Source of the DNA: Devosia sp. Root413D1
GTDB lineage: Bacteria > Pseudomonadota > Alphaproteobacteria > Rhizobiales > Devosiaceae
Direction of reading: 5' to 3'
DNA length: 64,000 nucleotides
Assembly: GCF_001425235.1 (NCBI RefSeq)
Contig: NZ_LMEA01000007.1
Span: forward strand, 330,401-394,400
The first letter of the stretch is position 1. Each line of letters opens with the position of its first letter. Shown here one piece after another: positions 44,316 through 53,522 of this stretch. Under the pieces are notes generated by a model. That model did no database searches. It had not been told where the DNA came from and was given only the letters and a program-made list of their open reading frames with translations. Position numbers and translations under genes: made by a program.

Positions 44316-44690
44316 ATGCCCAAGACCGTCATGATCGTCGAAGACAATGAGCTCAACATGAAGCTCTTTAACGATCTGCTTGAATCGCGTGGATATTCCA
44401 TCATCCAGACCCGCAATGGCCTGGAGGCGCTGGATCTTGCCCGGGCGCATCGCCCCGACCTGATTCTGATGGATATCCAGCTGCCGGAGGTCTCCGGGCT
44501 GGTGGTCACCAAGTGGCTCAAGGAAGACGACGAGCTGATGTCGATTCCCGTCATCGCCGTAACCGCCTTCGCCATGAAGGGCGATGAGGAACGAATCCTC
44601 CAGGGCGGATGCGAAGGCTACATCTCTAAACCCATCTCCGTACCTCACTTTTTGGAAACCATTGCCCGCTACATTGGACCTGCCAACTAG
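44316..44690 (+). CDS. divK: Response regulator DivK
   Basis: A 124-residue single-domain response regulator. The acidic pocket is E9-D10, the phosphorylation site D53 (LMDIQLPEV), and the switch region ends in K105 (ISKPISV). It has no output domain. DivK relays polarity and cell-cycle signals from PleC and DivJ to DivL-CckA, which control CtrA. ATG at 44316 fits the fold exactly. pleD follows after 56 bases; a similar arrangement is typical of the group. Confidence 0.95.
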   Translation: MPKTVMIVEDNELNMKLFNDLLESRGYSIIQTRNGLEALDLARAHRPDLILMDIQLPEVSGLVVTKWLKEDDELMSIPVIAVTAFAMKGDEERILQGGCEGYISKPISVPHFLETIARYIGPAN

Positions 44691-44746
44691 GCTTTGCCCT
44701 ATATGGCGTTCGGGCAGATTTCCTCAAATCGCGGGGCCTGAGGTCT

Positions 44747-46117
44747 TTGACGGCGCGGGTGCTGATCGTCGACGATATTCCAACCAATGTCCGCCTGCTC
44801 GAGGCGCGGCTTTCGGCTGAGTATTTCGACGTGGTTACGGCAGCTTCCGGCAAGGAAGCGCTGGCGATCTGCGCCGAGGGCGAGATCGACATCATCCTGC
44901 TCGACGTGATGATGCCTGAGATGGATGGCTTCGAGGTCTGCGCGCGGCTGAAGGCCGATCGCCGCACCAGCCACATCCCGGTGCTGATGGTGACGGCGCT
45001 CGACCAGCCCTCCGACCGGGTGCGTGGGCTCGAGGCCGGCGCCGACGATTTTCTGACCAAGCCGGTCGATGACGTACAGCTGATGGCGCGGGTGAAGAGC
45101 CTGGTGCGCCTCAAGGCCTTGACCGACGAGCTGCGCGCCCGCGCGCGCACCGGCCAGGAGATCGCCATCGAGGACGCCATGCGCGCCATGGATTCGATCG
45201 ATCACAATGACGGCCGCATCCTCTTGGTCGATCCCGACCTGCGCCACGCCGAGCGCATCCGTGGCTACCTCGAGGCGCATAACCGCGTCGATATCCTCGC
45301 CAACCCAGCTGATGCCGTGCTGGCCGTCAGCGGCGGCGACTACGAGCTGGCGCTGGTGTCGATGGCGCTGGGGGATTTCGACCCGCTGCGGGTCTGCTCG
45401 CAGATGCGGACCGCCGAGCAGACGCGCACCCTGCCGATCATCCTGATCGCCGAAGAGGACGACCGACCGCGCGTGGTCCGCGGCCTCGACCTCGGCGTCA
45501 ACGACTTCATCATGCGCCCGGTCGAGCGCAACGAGTTGATGGCGCGGGTACGCACCCAGATCCGCCGTCAGCGCTATGCTGTCGAACTGCGCCAGAGCGT
45601 CAACAATACTCTGGCGCTGGCGGTGACCGATGAACTGACCGGGCTTTACAACCGCCGCTACTTCGAGCGGCATTTGTCGATCCTGTTGCAGAAGGCGCAA
45701 CAGCAGGGCCGCGACATGGCGGTGATGCTGATCGACATGGACTACTTCAAGGACGTCAACGACACGCACGGCCATGATACCGGCGATGCAGTGCTGCGCG
45801 AGTTCGCGGACCGCCTGCGCCGCAACATTCGCGGTGTCGATCTCGCCTGCCGATTCGGCGGCGAGGAGTTCGTGGTGCTGATGCCCGACACCGACACACG
45901 GCAGGCCCAGAGCGTGGCCGAACGGGTGCGCGGCGCCGTGGCGGAGCGGGGCTTCGAGGCCGGCAACGGCCGGCCGCTGCCGGTCACGGTGTCGGTCGGC
46001 ATGGCGCTCAACGAGCACGAAACCGACACCCCGGAGCTGCTGCTGAAGCGCGCCGACGTGGCCCTCTATCGCGCCAAGCGCGAGGGACGAAATCGGGTCG
46101 TCGTCGACGCCGCCTAG
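44747..46117 (+). CDS. pleD: Diguanylate cyclase PleD
   Basis: A 456-residue response regulator with two receiver domains and a GGDEF domain. Receiver 1 has D9-D10, D53 and K105. Receiver 2 (about 155-275) is degenerate: Ser-205 is at the phospho-Asp position, so it is an adaptor for dimerisation. The GGDEF site is GGEEF (371-375) with an I-site RGVD (362-365) for c-di-GMP feedback. It makes c-di-GMP during the swarmer-to-stalked transition. The start is TTG at 44747; a ribosome-binding GAGG lies a few bases upstream. Confidence 0.95.
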   Translation: MTARVLIVDDIPTNVRLLEARLSAEYFDVVTAASGKEALAICAEGEIDIILLDVMMPEMDGFEVCARLKADRRTSHIPVLMVTALDQPSDRVRGLEAGADDFLTKPVDDVQLMARVKSLVRLKALTDELRARARTGQEIAIEDAMRAMDSIDHNDGRILLVDPDLRHAERIRGYLEAHNRVDILANPADAVLAVSGGDYELALVSMALGDFDPLRVCSQMRTAEQTRTLPIILIAEEDDRPRVVRGLDLGVNDFIMRPVERNELMARVRTQIRRQRYAVELRQSVNNTLALAVTDELTGLYNRRYFERHLSILLQKAQQQGRDMAVMLIDMDYFKDVNDTHGHDTGDAVLREFADRLRRNIRGVDLACRFGGEEFVVLMPDTDTRQAQSVAERVRGAVAERGFEAGNGRPLPVTVSVGMALNEHETDTPELLLKRADVALYRAKREGRNRVVVDAA

Positions 46118-46189
46118 TTGCGATCAGCGCAATGGCGGAATATTAAGGTTAAGGATTAGTAACGTTGTGGAGCGGCTACTTGCTCTGAC

Positions 46190-46396
46190 GCCGGAAAGGG
46201 TTAAGTTGGACCCATAGAAATAACGCCGACACTTTCGGTGTCAGCAGTCACCCCTACGGTTCTCCTCAGGTCCGCCGCAACTCCTGGGTCCGTAGGGAGG
46301 CTGGTTCGCAGCGGGCAAGAGTGGCCTCTTCGACATGCCGCCGCGGACCAGCCGCTTCTTCAGACGCCCGTCCCGTATACCGGGGCGGGCGTTTTG
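46190..46396 (+). ncRNA. Candidate structured small RNA with its own terminator
   Basis: Exactly complementary arms found by eye: GACAC/GTGTC (46228-46232 with 46238-46242); CCCTACGG/CCGTAGGG (46252-46259 with 46290-46297) enclosing CTCAGG/CCTGGG (46265-46270 with 46283-46288); GGCTGGT/ACCAGCC (46299-46305 with 46347-46353) enclosing AAGAG/CTCTT (46317-46321 with 46326-46330). A stem-loop with a T run follows (46364-46396). The 5' end is not certain. Nested pairing plus a terminator suggests a non-coding RNA; it does not match what I know of 6S, SRP or tmRNA. Confidence 0.5.
46364..46396 (+). terminator. Terminator-like stem at the end of the RNA candidate
   Basis: ACGCCCGTCCCG (46364-46375), loop TATAC, and CGGGGCGGGCGT (46381-46392) form a 12-bp stem with one G-T pair, followed by TTT at 46393-46395. 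It is oriented for plus-strand transcripts (from pleD or from the RNA candidate). On the minus strand no T run follows. Confidence 0.75.
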
Positions 46397-46463
46397 CGTT
46401 CGTGACGTCCATCACGAACTTCTTCGTACGGTCGCGCACGAACTTCGCATCGGCCGATAACGA

Positions 46464-46492
46464 AAAGCCCGCGCTCAACGAGCGCGGGCTTT
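46464..46492 (-). terminator. rpmG terminator
   Basis: AAAGCCCGCGCT (46464-46475), loop CAACG, and AGCGCGGGCTTT (46481-46492). On the minus strand the stem is followed by a TTTT run. It lies 23 bases beyond the rpmG stop. It may also work weakly for the plus strand. Confidence 0.9.
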
Positions 46493-46514
46493 GAAAGCGG
46501 CAGGAAGGGCCAGA

Positions 46515-46682
46515 TTATTTGATCTTGGCTTCCTTGAACTCGACGTGCTTGCGCACCACCGGGTCGTACTTCTTGAACGAGAGCTTCTCGGTCTGGGTAC
46601 GCGAATTCTTCTTGGTGACGTAGTAGAAGCCGGTGTCAGCGGTCGACACGAGCTTGATCTTGAGGGATACGGCTTTGGCCAT
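46515..46682 (-). CDS. rpmG: 50S ribosomal protein L33
   Basis: A 55-residue ribosomal protein, read leftward: [20 protein letters not shown] then [20 protein letters not shown]. It is the bacterial L33 without the CxxC zinc pairs (the Cys-minus form). It joins the 50S subunit near the E site. Being short and highly conserved in the order divK-pleD-rpmG, it is safe to call. A good terminator follows. Confidence 0.97.
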   Translation of the reverse strand: MAKAVSLKIKLVSTADTGFYYVTKKNSRTQTEKLSFKKYDPVVRKHVEFKEAKIK

Positions 46683-46822
46683 GGTCACATTCCTTGAAAC
46701 GGCTTGCCGCGCGCTATCCGCGGGGCTGTGAATTCAACCGGCCAACCGGCCTGTGGAAATTTGGCCGGAAACTACGGATTTTCGGGCCGATGTCAAGCGG
46801 CCCTGAAGCGCCCGGCCGGGGT

Positions 46823-47239
46823 TCAGACGTCGCTCTTCGAGGTATCGCCGCGCGTCGGGTCGAAGCCGTACATGTAGTTGGCCCATTGCAGGCCGACCAC
46901 TGCGCCCTTGATCGAGGGCAGCATGATCAGCGGCAGCAGGATTGCCGCCGGGATCATCGTCCAGACGTAGAACATCGGATCGACCGGCCCGCTCATCTCG
47001 GCATGCAGCATCCAGCCCACCAGGATGTGGCCGACGATGAAGATGGCGATATAGGGCGGGAAGTCATCGGCACGCGCCGAGCTCAGCTTTTCGCCGCACT
47101 CGCTGCAGGTGTCGTTGATCTTGAGGTAAGAGCGGAACAGCTTGCCCTTGCCGCAGTTCGGGCAACGGCACATCACACCATTGCCGATTGCCTTCCACAG
47201 CGAGCGCTGCTCGCGCGCAAAACCGATCTCGACCGCCAT
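46823..47239 (-). CDS. DUF983 family membrane protein
   Basis: A 138-residue protein with an N-terminal CPNCGKG ... CSECGEK zinc-ribbon pair and two membrane helices (PPYIAIFIVGHILVGWML and YVWTMIPAAILLPLIMLPSI). This matches DUF983. No function is proven. It starts three bases after the rnr stop codon, so it is cotranscribed with rnr and topA. Confidence 0.88.
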   Translation of the reverse strand: MAVEIGFAREQRSLWKAIGNGVMCRCPNCGKGKLFRSYLKINDTCSECGEKLSSARADDFPPYIAIFIVGHILVGWMLHAEMSGPVDPMFYVWTMIPAAILLPLIMLPSIKGAVVGLQWANYMYGFDPTRGDTSKSDV

Positions 47240-47241
47240 CG

Positions 47242-49533
47242 CTATCTCTTTCGTTTGGCGAGCTTGCGATAGGCGCCCGCCTTGCCTCGTTTGCTAGATG
47301 GTCCTTTGCGTTGACGCCCGCCAGATGACGGAACGCCGCGGCTGCCTTCGCTCAGCAGCTCGAAGCGCAGGGCTCCCGCAACCGGGGCGACTTCGAGCAG
47401 GCGTACGCTGACATCGTCGCCGATGCGGAAGGTCTCGCCGGTGCGGTCGCCCACCATCGCCTGCATCTCCTCGACGAAGCGATAATAGTCCTGGCCAAGC
47501 GTCGAGGCCGGAATGAAGCCATCGGCGCCGGTGTCCCTGAGCCGCACGAACAGGCCCGAGCGGGTGACGCCCGAGATGCGGCCCTCGAACTTGGCGTTGA
47601 CATGCGCGGCGAGGAACTGCGCCAGCAGCCGGTCGATGGTCTCGCGCTCGGCCAGCATGGCGCGGCGCTCGGTCGACGAGATGTGCTGGGCAATACCCGG
47701 GAGCTTGGCGATCTCGCCGTCGGTGAGCCCGTCCTTGCCCAGGTCGAGCGCGCTGATCAGCGCCCGGTGCACGATCAGGTCGGCATAGCGACGAATCGGC
47801 GAGGTGAAGTGCGCATAGCGGTCGAGGTTGAGACCGAAATGACCATAGTTCTCAGCGGCATACTCGGCCTGTGCCTGGGTGCGGAGGATGATCTCCGATA
47901 CCTGCTGGATCTTGCCGTCGGTGCGCGCCTTATCGAGGATGCGGTTGAAATCCGCTGGACGTACTGCATCCGACTTCGGCGCCGGCAGCTGCAGCGAACT
48001 GAGGAAGTCGCGCAGCGCCACGAGCTTCTCCTGGCTCGGCGTGTCGTGCACCCGATAGAGCAGGGCGCTCTTGTGCTTTTCCAGGGTCTCGGCGGCCGCA
48101 ACGTTGGCGGCGATCATCATCTCCTCGATCAGCCGGTGCGCGTCGAGCCGTTCGGGCACCTTCACGTCGACGACCATCCCCGTCTTGTCGAGGATGATCT
48201 TGCGCTCGGGCAGGTCGAGATCGAGCGGGCCGCGATTGTCGCGTGCCTTCGCCATGGCGCCGTAGGCGGCCCAGAGCGGGCGGAGGATCGTGTCGAGGAT
48301 CGGCCCGGTCTTGTCGTCCGGCTTGCCGTCGATGGCCGCCTGCGCCTGCTGGTAGTTGAGCTTGGCGGCCGAGCGGAACAGCACGCGATGGAAACTGTGG
48401 CTACGCTTCTTGCCGTTCTGGTCGAACACCATGCGGACGGCCAGCGACGGCCGGTTCTCGCCCTCGCGCAGCGAGCAGAGATCGTTCGAGATGCGTTCGG
48501 GCAGCATCGGCACCACCCGATCGGGGAAATAGACCGAGTTGCCGCGGATATAGGCTTCACGATCGAGCGCCGTGCCGGGGCGGACATAGGCCGCGACGTC
48601 GGCGATGGCGACGTAGACGATGTGACCGCCGGCATTCTTCGGATCGCTGTCCGGCTCGGCATAGACCGCGTCGTCGTGGTCCTTGGCGTCGACCGGGTCG
48701 ATGGTGACGAGCGGAATGTGCCGCCAGTCTTCGCGACCCTTGATCGTGGTTTCCTTGGCCTCTTCGGCTTCCTTGGTCACCGAGGCGGGGAAACGGTAGG
48801 GAATCTCGAGGTTATGGATGGCGATCATCGAGACCGCCCCCTCGGATTTGGGGTTGCCGATGACGTTGGTCACCTTGGCCTTGGGGATCATCAGCCGGCC
48901 GGTCAGCTTGATCTCGACTTCGACCAGGTCGCCGTCGCGGGCGCTGCCCAGATCGCCGCCGTCGATGCGCATTTCCTTCTGCTTGCGGTCCACCGGGATC
49001 AACCGGGCGCCGTCTTCGTCCATGCGGACGATGCCGATCTGGCCGCGGCGCGGCTTGTCGAGGATCTTCATCGCCCGCGCGGTGTAGTCCGGCAGTTCGC
49101 CATCGCCGGCGCTGATGCGCGCCAGGATGCGATCGCCAGGGGCCGGAGCAACTCGGGCGTCCCTCGGCTGCTTGACCATGACGCGCGGACGCGCGCCTTC
49201 CTCGTCGTTCCACTGCGCCGGGAAGGCGTGGAGATTGTCGGGGTCGGCGTCGGCGGGGATGTCGAGGACGGTGACCGCGGGCAGGGCGGCGGTCGGCCGG
49301 ATCTGCTTGCGGGTCCGGGCAATGAAGCCCTCGCCCTCCATCTGCTTGAGCAGCACCTTGAACGGGGTGCGCATGTCGCCGTGGATGCCGAAATGGCGCG
49401 CCAGGTCGCGCTTGCCATCGAGGGTCGGCTGCTGCGCCATCGCTTCGAGGATGGCTTCGCGTGAGGGGAGAGTGCCGACGGCAAACTGCCGTGGGCCCTT
49501 GGGTGTGGTCTTGGTTTTTGGCGCTTTCGCCAT
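47242..49533 (-). CDS. rnr: Ribonuclease R
   Basis: A 763-residue RNase II/R exonuclease. It has a winged-helix N terminus, cold-shock OB folds, an RNB catalytic domain (PLVTIDPVDAKDHDDAVYAE with the metal Asp cluster) and a C-terminal S1 domain (ISGVTRSGLFVRLRDTGADG). The C-terminal tail is basic. It degrades structured RNA in the 3'-5' direction in the cytosol and helps trans-translation. It lies 11 bases after topA on the same strand. Confidence 0.96.
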   Translation of the reverse strand: MAKAPKTKTTPKGPRQFAVGTLPSREAILEAMAQQPTLDGKRDLARHFGIHGDMRTPFKVLLKQMEGEGFIARTRKQIRPTAALPAVTVLDIPADADPDNLHAFPAQWNDEEGARPRVMVKQPRDARVAPAPGDRILARISAGDGELPDYTARAMKILDKPRRGQIGIVRMDEDGARLIPVDRKQKEMRIDGGDLGSARDGDLVEVEIKLTGRLMIPKAKVTNVIGNPKSEGAVSMIAIHNLEIPYRFPASVTKEAEEAKETTIKGREDWRHIPLVTIDPVDAKDHDDAVYAEPDSDPKNAGGHIVYVAIADVAAYVRPGTALDREAYIRGNSVYFPDRVVPMLPERISNDLCSLREGENRPSLAVRMVFDQNGKKRSHSFHRVLFRSAAKLNYQQAQAAIDGKPDDKTGPILDTILRPLWAAYGAMAKARDNRGPLDLDLPERKIILDKTGMVVDVKVPERLDAHRLIEEMMIAANVAAAETLEKHKSALLYRVHDTPSQEKLVALRDFLSSLQLPAPKSDAVRPADFNRILDKARTDGKIQQVSEIILRTQAQAEYAAENYGHFGLNLDRYAHFTSPIRRYADLIVHRALISALDLGKDGLTDGEIAKLPGIAQHISSTERRAMLAERETIDRLLAQFLAAHVNAKFEGRISGVTRSGLFVRLRDTGADGFIPASTLGQDYYRFVEEMQAMVGDRTGETFRIGDDVSVRLLEVAPVAGALRFELLSEGSRGVPSSGGRQRKGPSSKRGKAGAYRKLAKRKR

Positions 49534-49544
49534 TGTCGCTTTCT

Positions 49545-52208
49545 TTAGGCGGGGGTCTCCGCCTTTGTCTTCGCTGCGGCCTTGGGCTTGGTCGCCGTCT
49601 TTGCAGTCGACTTGGCCTTGGCCGCGGGTTTGGTTGTCGTCTTCTTGGGTGCCGCTTGCTTCGCTGGCGCCTTCTTGGCGCCGGCGGACCGCGACGAGGA
49701 TTTCCTGGCGCCGGAAGCGCCGCCCTTGGCGGCGATCAGTTCGAGCGCCAGCTCGACCGTCACGTCCTCGGGCTTCAACTCTTTGGGCAGCGTTGCGTTC
49801 ACCTTGCCCTGATTCACATAAGGGCCATAGCGACCGGCGCGAACCGAGATGGTGCCGGCATCGTGCTCGAAGGTTTTGATCGCCGCCGGGGTACCGCCGC
49901 CGCCGCGACCGAACCGTCCGCCGCCTGCCGCCTTCTGGGCGAGCAGATCAACAGCGCGGTTGAGCCCGACCGTGAACACCTCTTCGACCTCGGGAAGGTT
50001 GGCATAGGTGCCATCGTGGAGGATGAACGGCCCATAGCGACCGATGCCGGCGCTGATCGGCTTGCCGGTCTCCGGGTGGTCGCCGACCGGACGGGGCAGC
50101 GACAGCAGCTGCAGCGCTTTCTCAAGCGTCAGGCTGTCGGGCGTCCAACCCTTGGGCAGGGACGAGCGTTTCGGCTCGGCGCCCTCGCCCAGCTGCACAT
50201 ATGGACCGAAACGGCCCGACTTCAAGGCCACCTCGAGGCCGCTCTCGGGATCGGTGCCGAGGATGCCGTCGCCGGTGCCGGCCTCGCTGGCGCCGCCGGT
50301 CGCGGCGTCGGAAAGCTGCATGGTGTAGCGGCACTCGGGGTAATTCGAGCAACCGATGAAGGCGCCGAACTTGCCCAGCTTCAGCGATAGCTGGCCTTCG
50401 CCGCAGTTCGGGCAGCGGCGCGGATCGGAACCGTCGGCCTTGGCCGGGAAGATATGATCGGCCAGCACCTCGTTGAGGGCATCGAGCACCTCGGAGACCC
50501 GGAGGTCCTTGATCTCTTCGACATGACCCTGGAAGTCCTTCCAGAAGTCGCGCAGCACGTCCTTCCAGGCGAGCTTGCCGTCTGAAATCAGGTCGAGCTG
50601 TTCCTCGAGGCTGGCGGTGAAGCCATACTCGACATAGCGATTGAAGAAGCTCTCGAGAAAGGCCGTGACGATGCGACCACGATCCTCGGGGATCAGCATG
50701 CGCTTTTCGAGCCGCACGTAGCTGCGGTCCTGCAGCACCGAGATCGTCGCGGCGTAGGTGGACGGGCGGCCGATGCCGATCTCTTCCATCTTCTTGATCA
50801 GGCTGGCTTCTGAATAGCGCGGCGGCGGCTGCGTGAAGTGTTGCTCGATCAGCGCCTGTTCCAGCTTCGGCCGGTCGCCCACATTGAGCGGCGGCAACTC
50901 GCGGCTATCCTCGTCTTCTTCGGCGTTGGGATCGCGATCTTCCTTGGCTTCGACGCCGTAGAGCGCGAGGAAGCCGGGGAAGGTAACGACGGAGCCGACG
51001 GCGCGCAGCGTGATGTCGCGGCTGGTGGCGAACACCGAGATATCGGCCGTCGTGCGCTCGATTTCGGCCGAACGCATCTGGCTGGCGAGCGTGCGCTTCC
51101 AGATGAGCTCATAGAGGCGGTGCTTGTCCGGGTCGCCGCGCAGTGTGTCGGGGTGACGGAACATGTCGGTGGGGCGGATGGCCTCGTGCGCTTCCTGCGC
51201 GTTCTTGGCCTTGGTCGAATAGATGCGGGCCTTCTCGGGCAGGTAGTCGGCGCCAAAGTTCTTCACGATGGCGCGACGGGCCTGGTCGATGCCTTCCGGC
51301 GCCATCTGCACGGCGTCGGTTCGCATATAGGTGATGATGCCGTCCTCATAGAGGCGCTGCGCGATCTGCATGGTGCGCGCCGGAGCAAAGCCGAGACGCG
51401 AGGACGCATCCTGCTGCAGGCTCGAGGTGCTGAACGGTGCATAGGGATTGCGCTTGGTGGGCTTCTTGTCGACGGCGGTAACGGAGAACGTGCCGGCTTC
51501 GATTGCGGCCTTCAGCGCCTCGGCCTCGGGGCCGGTGCCCACGTCGAGCTTGTCGGTCCTCTTGCCGTCCACCGAATAGAGCCGCGCCTCGAAGCTGCGG
51601 CCCTTCTCGTTGAGGCGCGCGCCGACGGACCAGTATTCCTGCGGGCGGAACTTCTCGATCTCGGACTCGCGGTCGCAGACGACACGCAGAGCCACCGACT
51701 GCACCCGGCCGGCCGAGCGCGAGCCCGGCAGCTTGCGCCACAGCACGGGGGAAAGGGTGAAGCCGACGAGATAATCAAGGGCGCGACGGGCGAGATAGGC
51801 ATTGACCAACGGCTCGTCGATGTCGCGCGGATTGCGCATCGCCTCGGTAATCGCGTCCTTGGTGATGGCGTTGAAGACGACGCGCCTGACCGGTTTGTCC
51901 TTGACCAGCTTCTTCTGCTTGAGCACGTCGAGCACGTGCCACGAGATCGCTTCGCCTTCGCGGTCCGGGTCGGTAGCAAGGATCAGCTCGTCGGCATTCT
52001 TCAGCGCATTGCCGATATCGGTGAGGCGTTTCTTCGACGCAGCATCGACTTCCCAGCTCATCGCGAAGTCTTCGTCGGGCAGCACCGAACCGTCTTTGGC
52101 GGGCAGATCGCGAACGTGACCGAAGCTCGCGAGGACCTCATAGTCCTTGCCAAGATAGCCGCTGATCGTCTTGATCTTATTGGGACTTTCAACGATGACG
52201 AGCTTCAT
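49545..52208 (-). CDS. topA: DNA topoisomerase I
   Basis: An 887-residue type IA topoisomerase. The Toprim domain begins KLVIVESPNKIKTISGYLGK and has LATDPDREGEAISWH. The catalytic Tyr is Tyr-294 in DGIITYMRTDAVQ. One zinc ribbon (CPNCGEGQLSLKLGKFGAFI, then CSNYPEC) and several TopoI repeats follow, ending in a Lys/Ala-rich tail that binds DNA. It relaxes negative supercoils. The ATG at 52208 is preferred; an in-frame TTG two codons earlier also exists. Confidence 0.97.
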   Translation of the reverse strand: MKLVIVESPNKIKTISGYLGKDYEVLASFGHVRDLPAKDGSVLPDEDFAMSWEVDAASKKRLTDIGNALKNADELILATDPDREGEAISWHVLDVLKQKKLVKDKPVRRVVFNAITKDAITEAMRNPRDIDEPLVNAYLARRALDYLVGFTLSPVLWRKLPGSRSAGRVQSVALRVVCDRESEIEKFRPQEYWSVGARLNEKGRSFEARLYSVDGKRTDKLDVGTGPEAEALKAAIEAGTFSVTAVDKKPTKRNPYAPFSTSSLQQDASSRLGFAPARTMQIAQRLYEDGIITYMRTDAVQMAPEGIDQARRAIVKNFGADYLPEKARIYSTKAKNAQEAHEAIRPTDMFRHPDTLRGDPDKHRLYELIWKRTLASQMRSAEIERTTADISVFATSRDITLRAVGSVVTFPGFLALYGVEAKEDRDPNAEEDEDSRELPPLNVGDRPKLEQALIEQHFTQPPPRYSEASLIKKMEEIGIGRPSTYAATISVLQDRSYVRLEKRMLIPEDRGRIVTAFLESFFNRYVEYGFTASLEEQLDLISDGKLAWKDVLRDFWKDFQGHVEEIKDLRVSEVLDALNEVLADHIFPAKADGSDPRRCPNCGEGQLSLKLGKFGAFIGCSNYPECRYTMQLSDAATGGASEAGTGDGILGTDPESGLEVALKSGRFGPYVQLGEGAEPKRSSLPKGWTPDSLTLEKALQLLSLPRPVGDHPETGKPISAGIGRYGPFILHDGTYANLPEVEEVFTVGLNRAVDLLAQKAAGGGRFGRGGGGTPAAIKTFEHDAGTISVRAGRYGPYVNQGKVNATLPKELKPEDVTVELALELIAAKGGASGARKSSSRSAGAKKAPAKQAAPKKTTTKPAAKAKSTAKTATKPKAAAKTKAETPA

Positions 52209-52244
52209 GAACAAGCTTTCAGGAGTGGCGTTCGAACGCGGCGC

Positions 52245-52273
52245 AACATGGTGAAGCGTCTAAGGGCTGTCAA
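52245..52273 (-). promoter_or_regulatory. Possible topA promoter
   Basis: On the minus strand TTGACA (52273-52268) is 17 bases from CATGTT (52250-52245), and the topA ATG lies 36 bases after. The -35 is consensus and the -10 moderate. The 192-base gap between dprA and topA also contains a TTCCCCC/GGGGGAA inverted repeat (52298-52314) without a T run. Confidence 0.45.
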
Positions 52274-52400
52274 CCAGCCCGGAGGCGCCGCGCGGCATTC
52301 CCCCTATGGGGGAAGAAAGTTGGGTGACAACGCGGTGCGCGACAGAATGGGCGGGGCCGCGCCCATCACCCCGCGGCAATCATCTCGGGGGTCGGATCGG

Positions 52401-53519
52401 TCAGGGACGAAGCGCCACCAACTGGCCGCTTGACCACTCGACCCGCCCCTCGAGGTCGAGCTCCAGCAGCAGGGTCTGCACGCGGCTGATGGTGATGCCG
52501 GTGGACTTGATCACGTCGTCGACCGGGATCGGCGTGAGGCTCAGTGCTTCGATCAGACGGGCGCGCTCATCGCTCGACGGTGCCGCCGCCTCAGCCACCT
52601 CGCGCTCGGGCAGCCAGTCGGGCTCGAACAGGCTGCTGCGCGACGGGTCGGCTTCGCGCAGCGTCTCGATGATATCGGCGGCGCCGGTGATCAGCTTGGC
52701 GCCCTGCTGGATCAGCGCATTGCCGCCTTCGGCACGCGGATCGAGCGGTGAGCCGGGGACGGCGAAGACTTCGCGATTCTGTTCCAGCGCCAGCCGGGCG
52801 GTGATCAGCGAGCCGGAGCGCTTCGCCGCCTCGACGACCACCGTGCCGAGCGAGAGGCCGGAGACGAGGCGGTTGCGGCGCGGGAAGTCGCGCGCCCGCG
52901 GCTCCCAGCCGAGCGGCATCTCGGTGAGCAGCGCACCGCCGTTCTCGACGATCTGGTGCGCCAGCGAGATGTTCTCGCTGGGATAGATATGATTGAGGCC
53001 GCCAGCCAGCACCGCCACGGTGCCGGTGCGGAGCGCGGCCCGGTGGGCCGCCGTGTCGATGCCGCGGGCGAGGCCGGAGACCACGGTGTAGCGCGCCCCG
53101 CCCAGATCGACCGCCAGCATCTGCGCGAACTTCTGTCCCGCGGTAGAGGCGTTGCGGGCACCGACGATGGCGACGCTGTGCCCCCAGTCGAGATTGTGGC
53201 CGCCGGCGATGGTGACCAGCGGTGGCGCGCCGGAGATATAGCGGAGCAGCGGCGGGTAGTCGGGTTCGCTCGAGCCGACGAAACGGCCACCGAGCCGCTC
53301 GGTCGCGACGATCTCATCCTCGGCCTCTGCAATCGAGGGAATGCGGGCCGGGGTGCCAAGGCGCTTGAGCAGGTCAGGCAGGCCGGCCAATGCGGCTTCG
53401 GCCGAGCCTTCGCGGTTGATCAACTGGCGGAAGGTCTGCGGCCCGATATTGTCGGTGCGGATGAGCCGCAGCCACGCAGTGCGTTGCGACGGCGTCAGTA
53501 CGATGCCGTCACGCGCCAT
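52401..53519 (-). CDS. dprA: DNA processing protein DprA
   Basis: A 372-residue Smf/DprA protein. It has a helical N-terminal region, a Rossmann-fold core (SVAIVGARNASTAGQKFAQM, SGLARGIDTAAHRAAL, GTVAVLAGGLNHIYPSEN), and a C-terminal winged helix. DprA loads RecA on incoming single-stranded DNA during natural transformation. ATG at 53519, 3 bases after the plsY stop, so it is cotranscribed with plsY and pyrimidine genes. Confidence 0.95.
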   Translation of the reverse strand: MARDGIVLTPSQRTAWLRLIRTDNIGPQTFRQLINREGSAEAALAGLPDLLKRLGTPARIPSIAEAEDEIVATERLGGRFVGSSEPDYPPLLRYISGAPPLVTIAGGHNLDWGHSVAIVGARNASTAGQKFAQMLAVDLGGARYTVVSGLARGIDTAAHRAALRTGTVAVLAGGLNHIYPSENISLAHQIVENGGALLTEMPLGWEPRARDFPRRNRLVSGLSLGTVVVEAAKRSGSLITARLALEQNREVFAVPGSPLDPRAEGGNALIQQGAKLITGAADIIETLREADPSRSSLFEPDWLPEREVAEAAAPSSDERARLIEALSLTPIPVDDVIKSTGITISRVQTLLLELDLEGRVEWSSGQLVALRP

Positions 53520-53522
53520 AGC

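Larger units (their letters stand above)
46118..46514. other. 397-base gap between pleD and rpmG
   Basis: This gap lies between two convergent genes and is too long for terminators alone. It holds, in order, a short TTGCG/CGCAA hairpin (46119-46133), a block of predicted stems from about 46200 to 46360, a terminator ending near 46396, and the rpmG terminator at 46464-46492. See the separate RNA candidate. Nothing protein-like stands out. Confidence 0.7.

Noticed and set aside
46143-46163. CtrA-like TTAA boxes before the RNA candidate
   Set aside because: TTAA copies exist at 46143 and 46149 but the spacing to the next half-site (TAAC) is one base off the TTAA-N7-TTAA rule, so I do not claim a CtrA site.
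46190-46396. 6S, SRP or tmRNA identity for the structured region
   Set aside because: No GGAA-type SRP loop, no single long 6S hairpin with central bubble, no tag frame for tmRNA. I leave it unnamed.
46266-46478. 70-codon minus frame in the pleD-rpmG gap
   Set aside because: It covers predicted RNA stems and two terminators, and the product is basic low-information text.
47602-49464. 620-codon frame antisense to rnr
   Set aside because: A mirror frame of RNase R; composition is arginine/glycine/valine-rich without recognised motifs.
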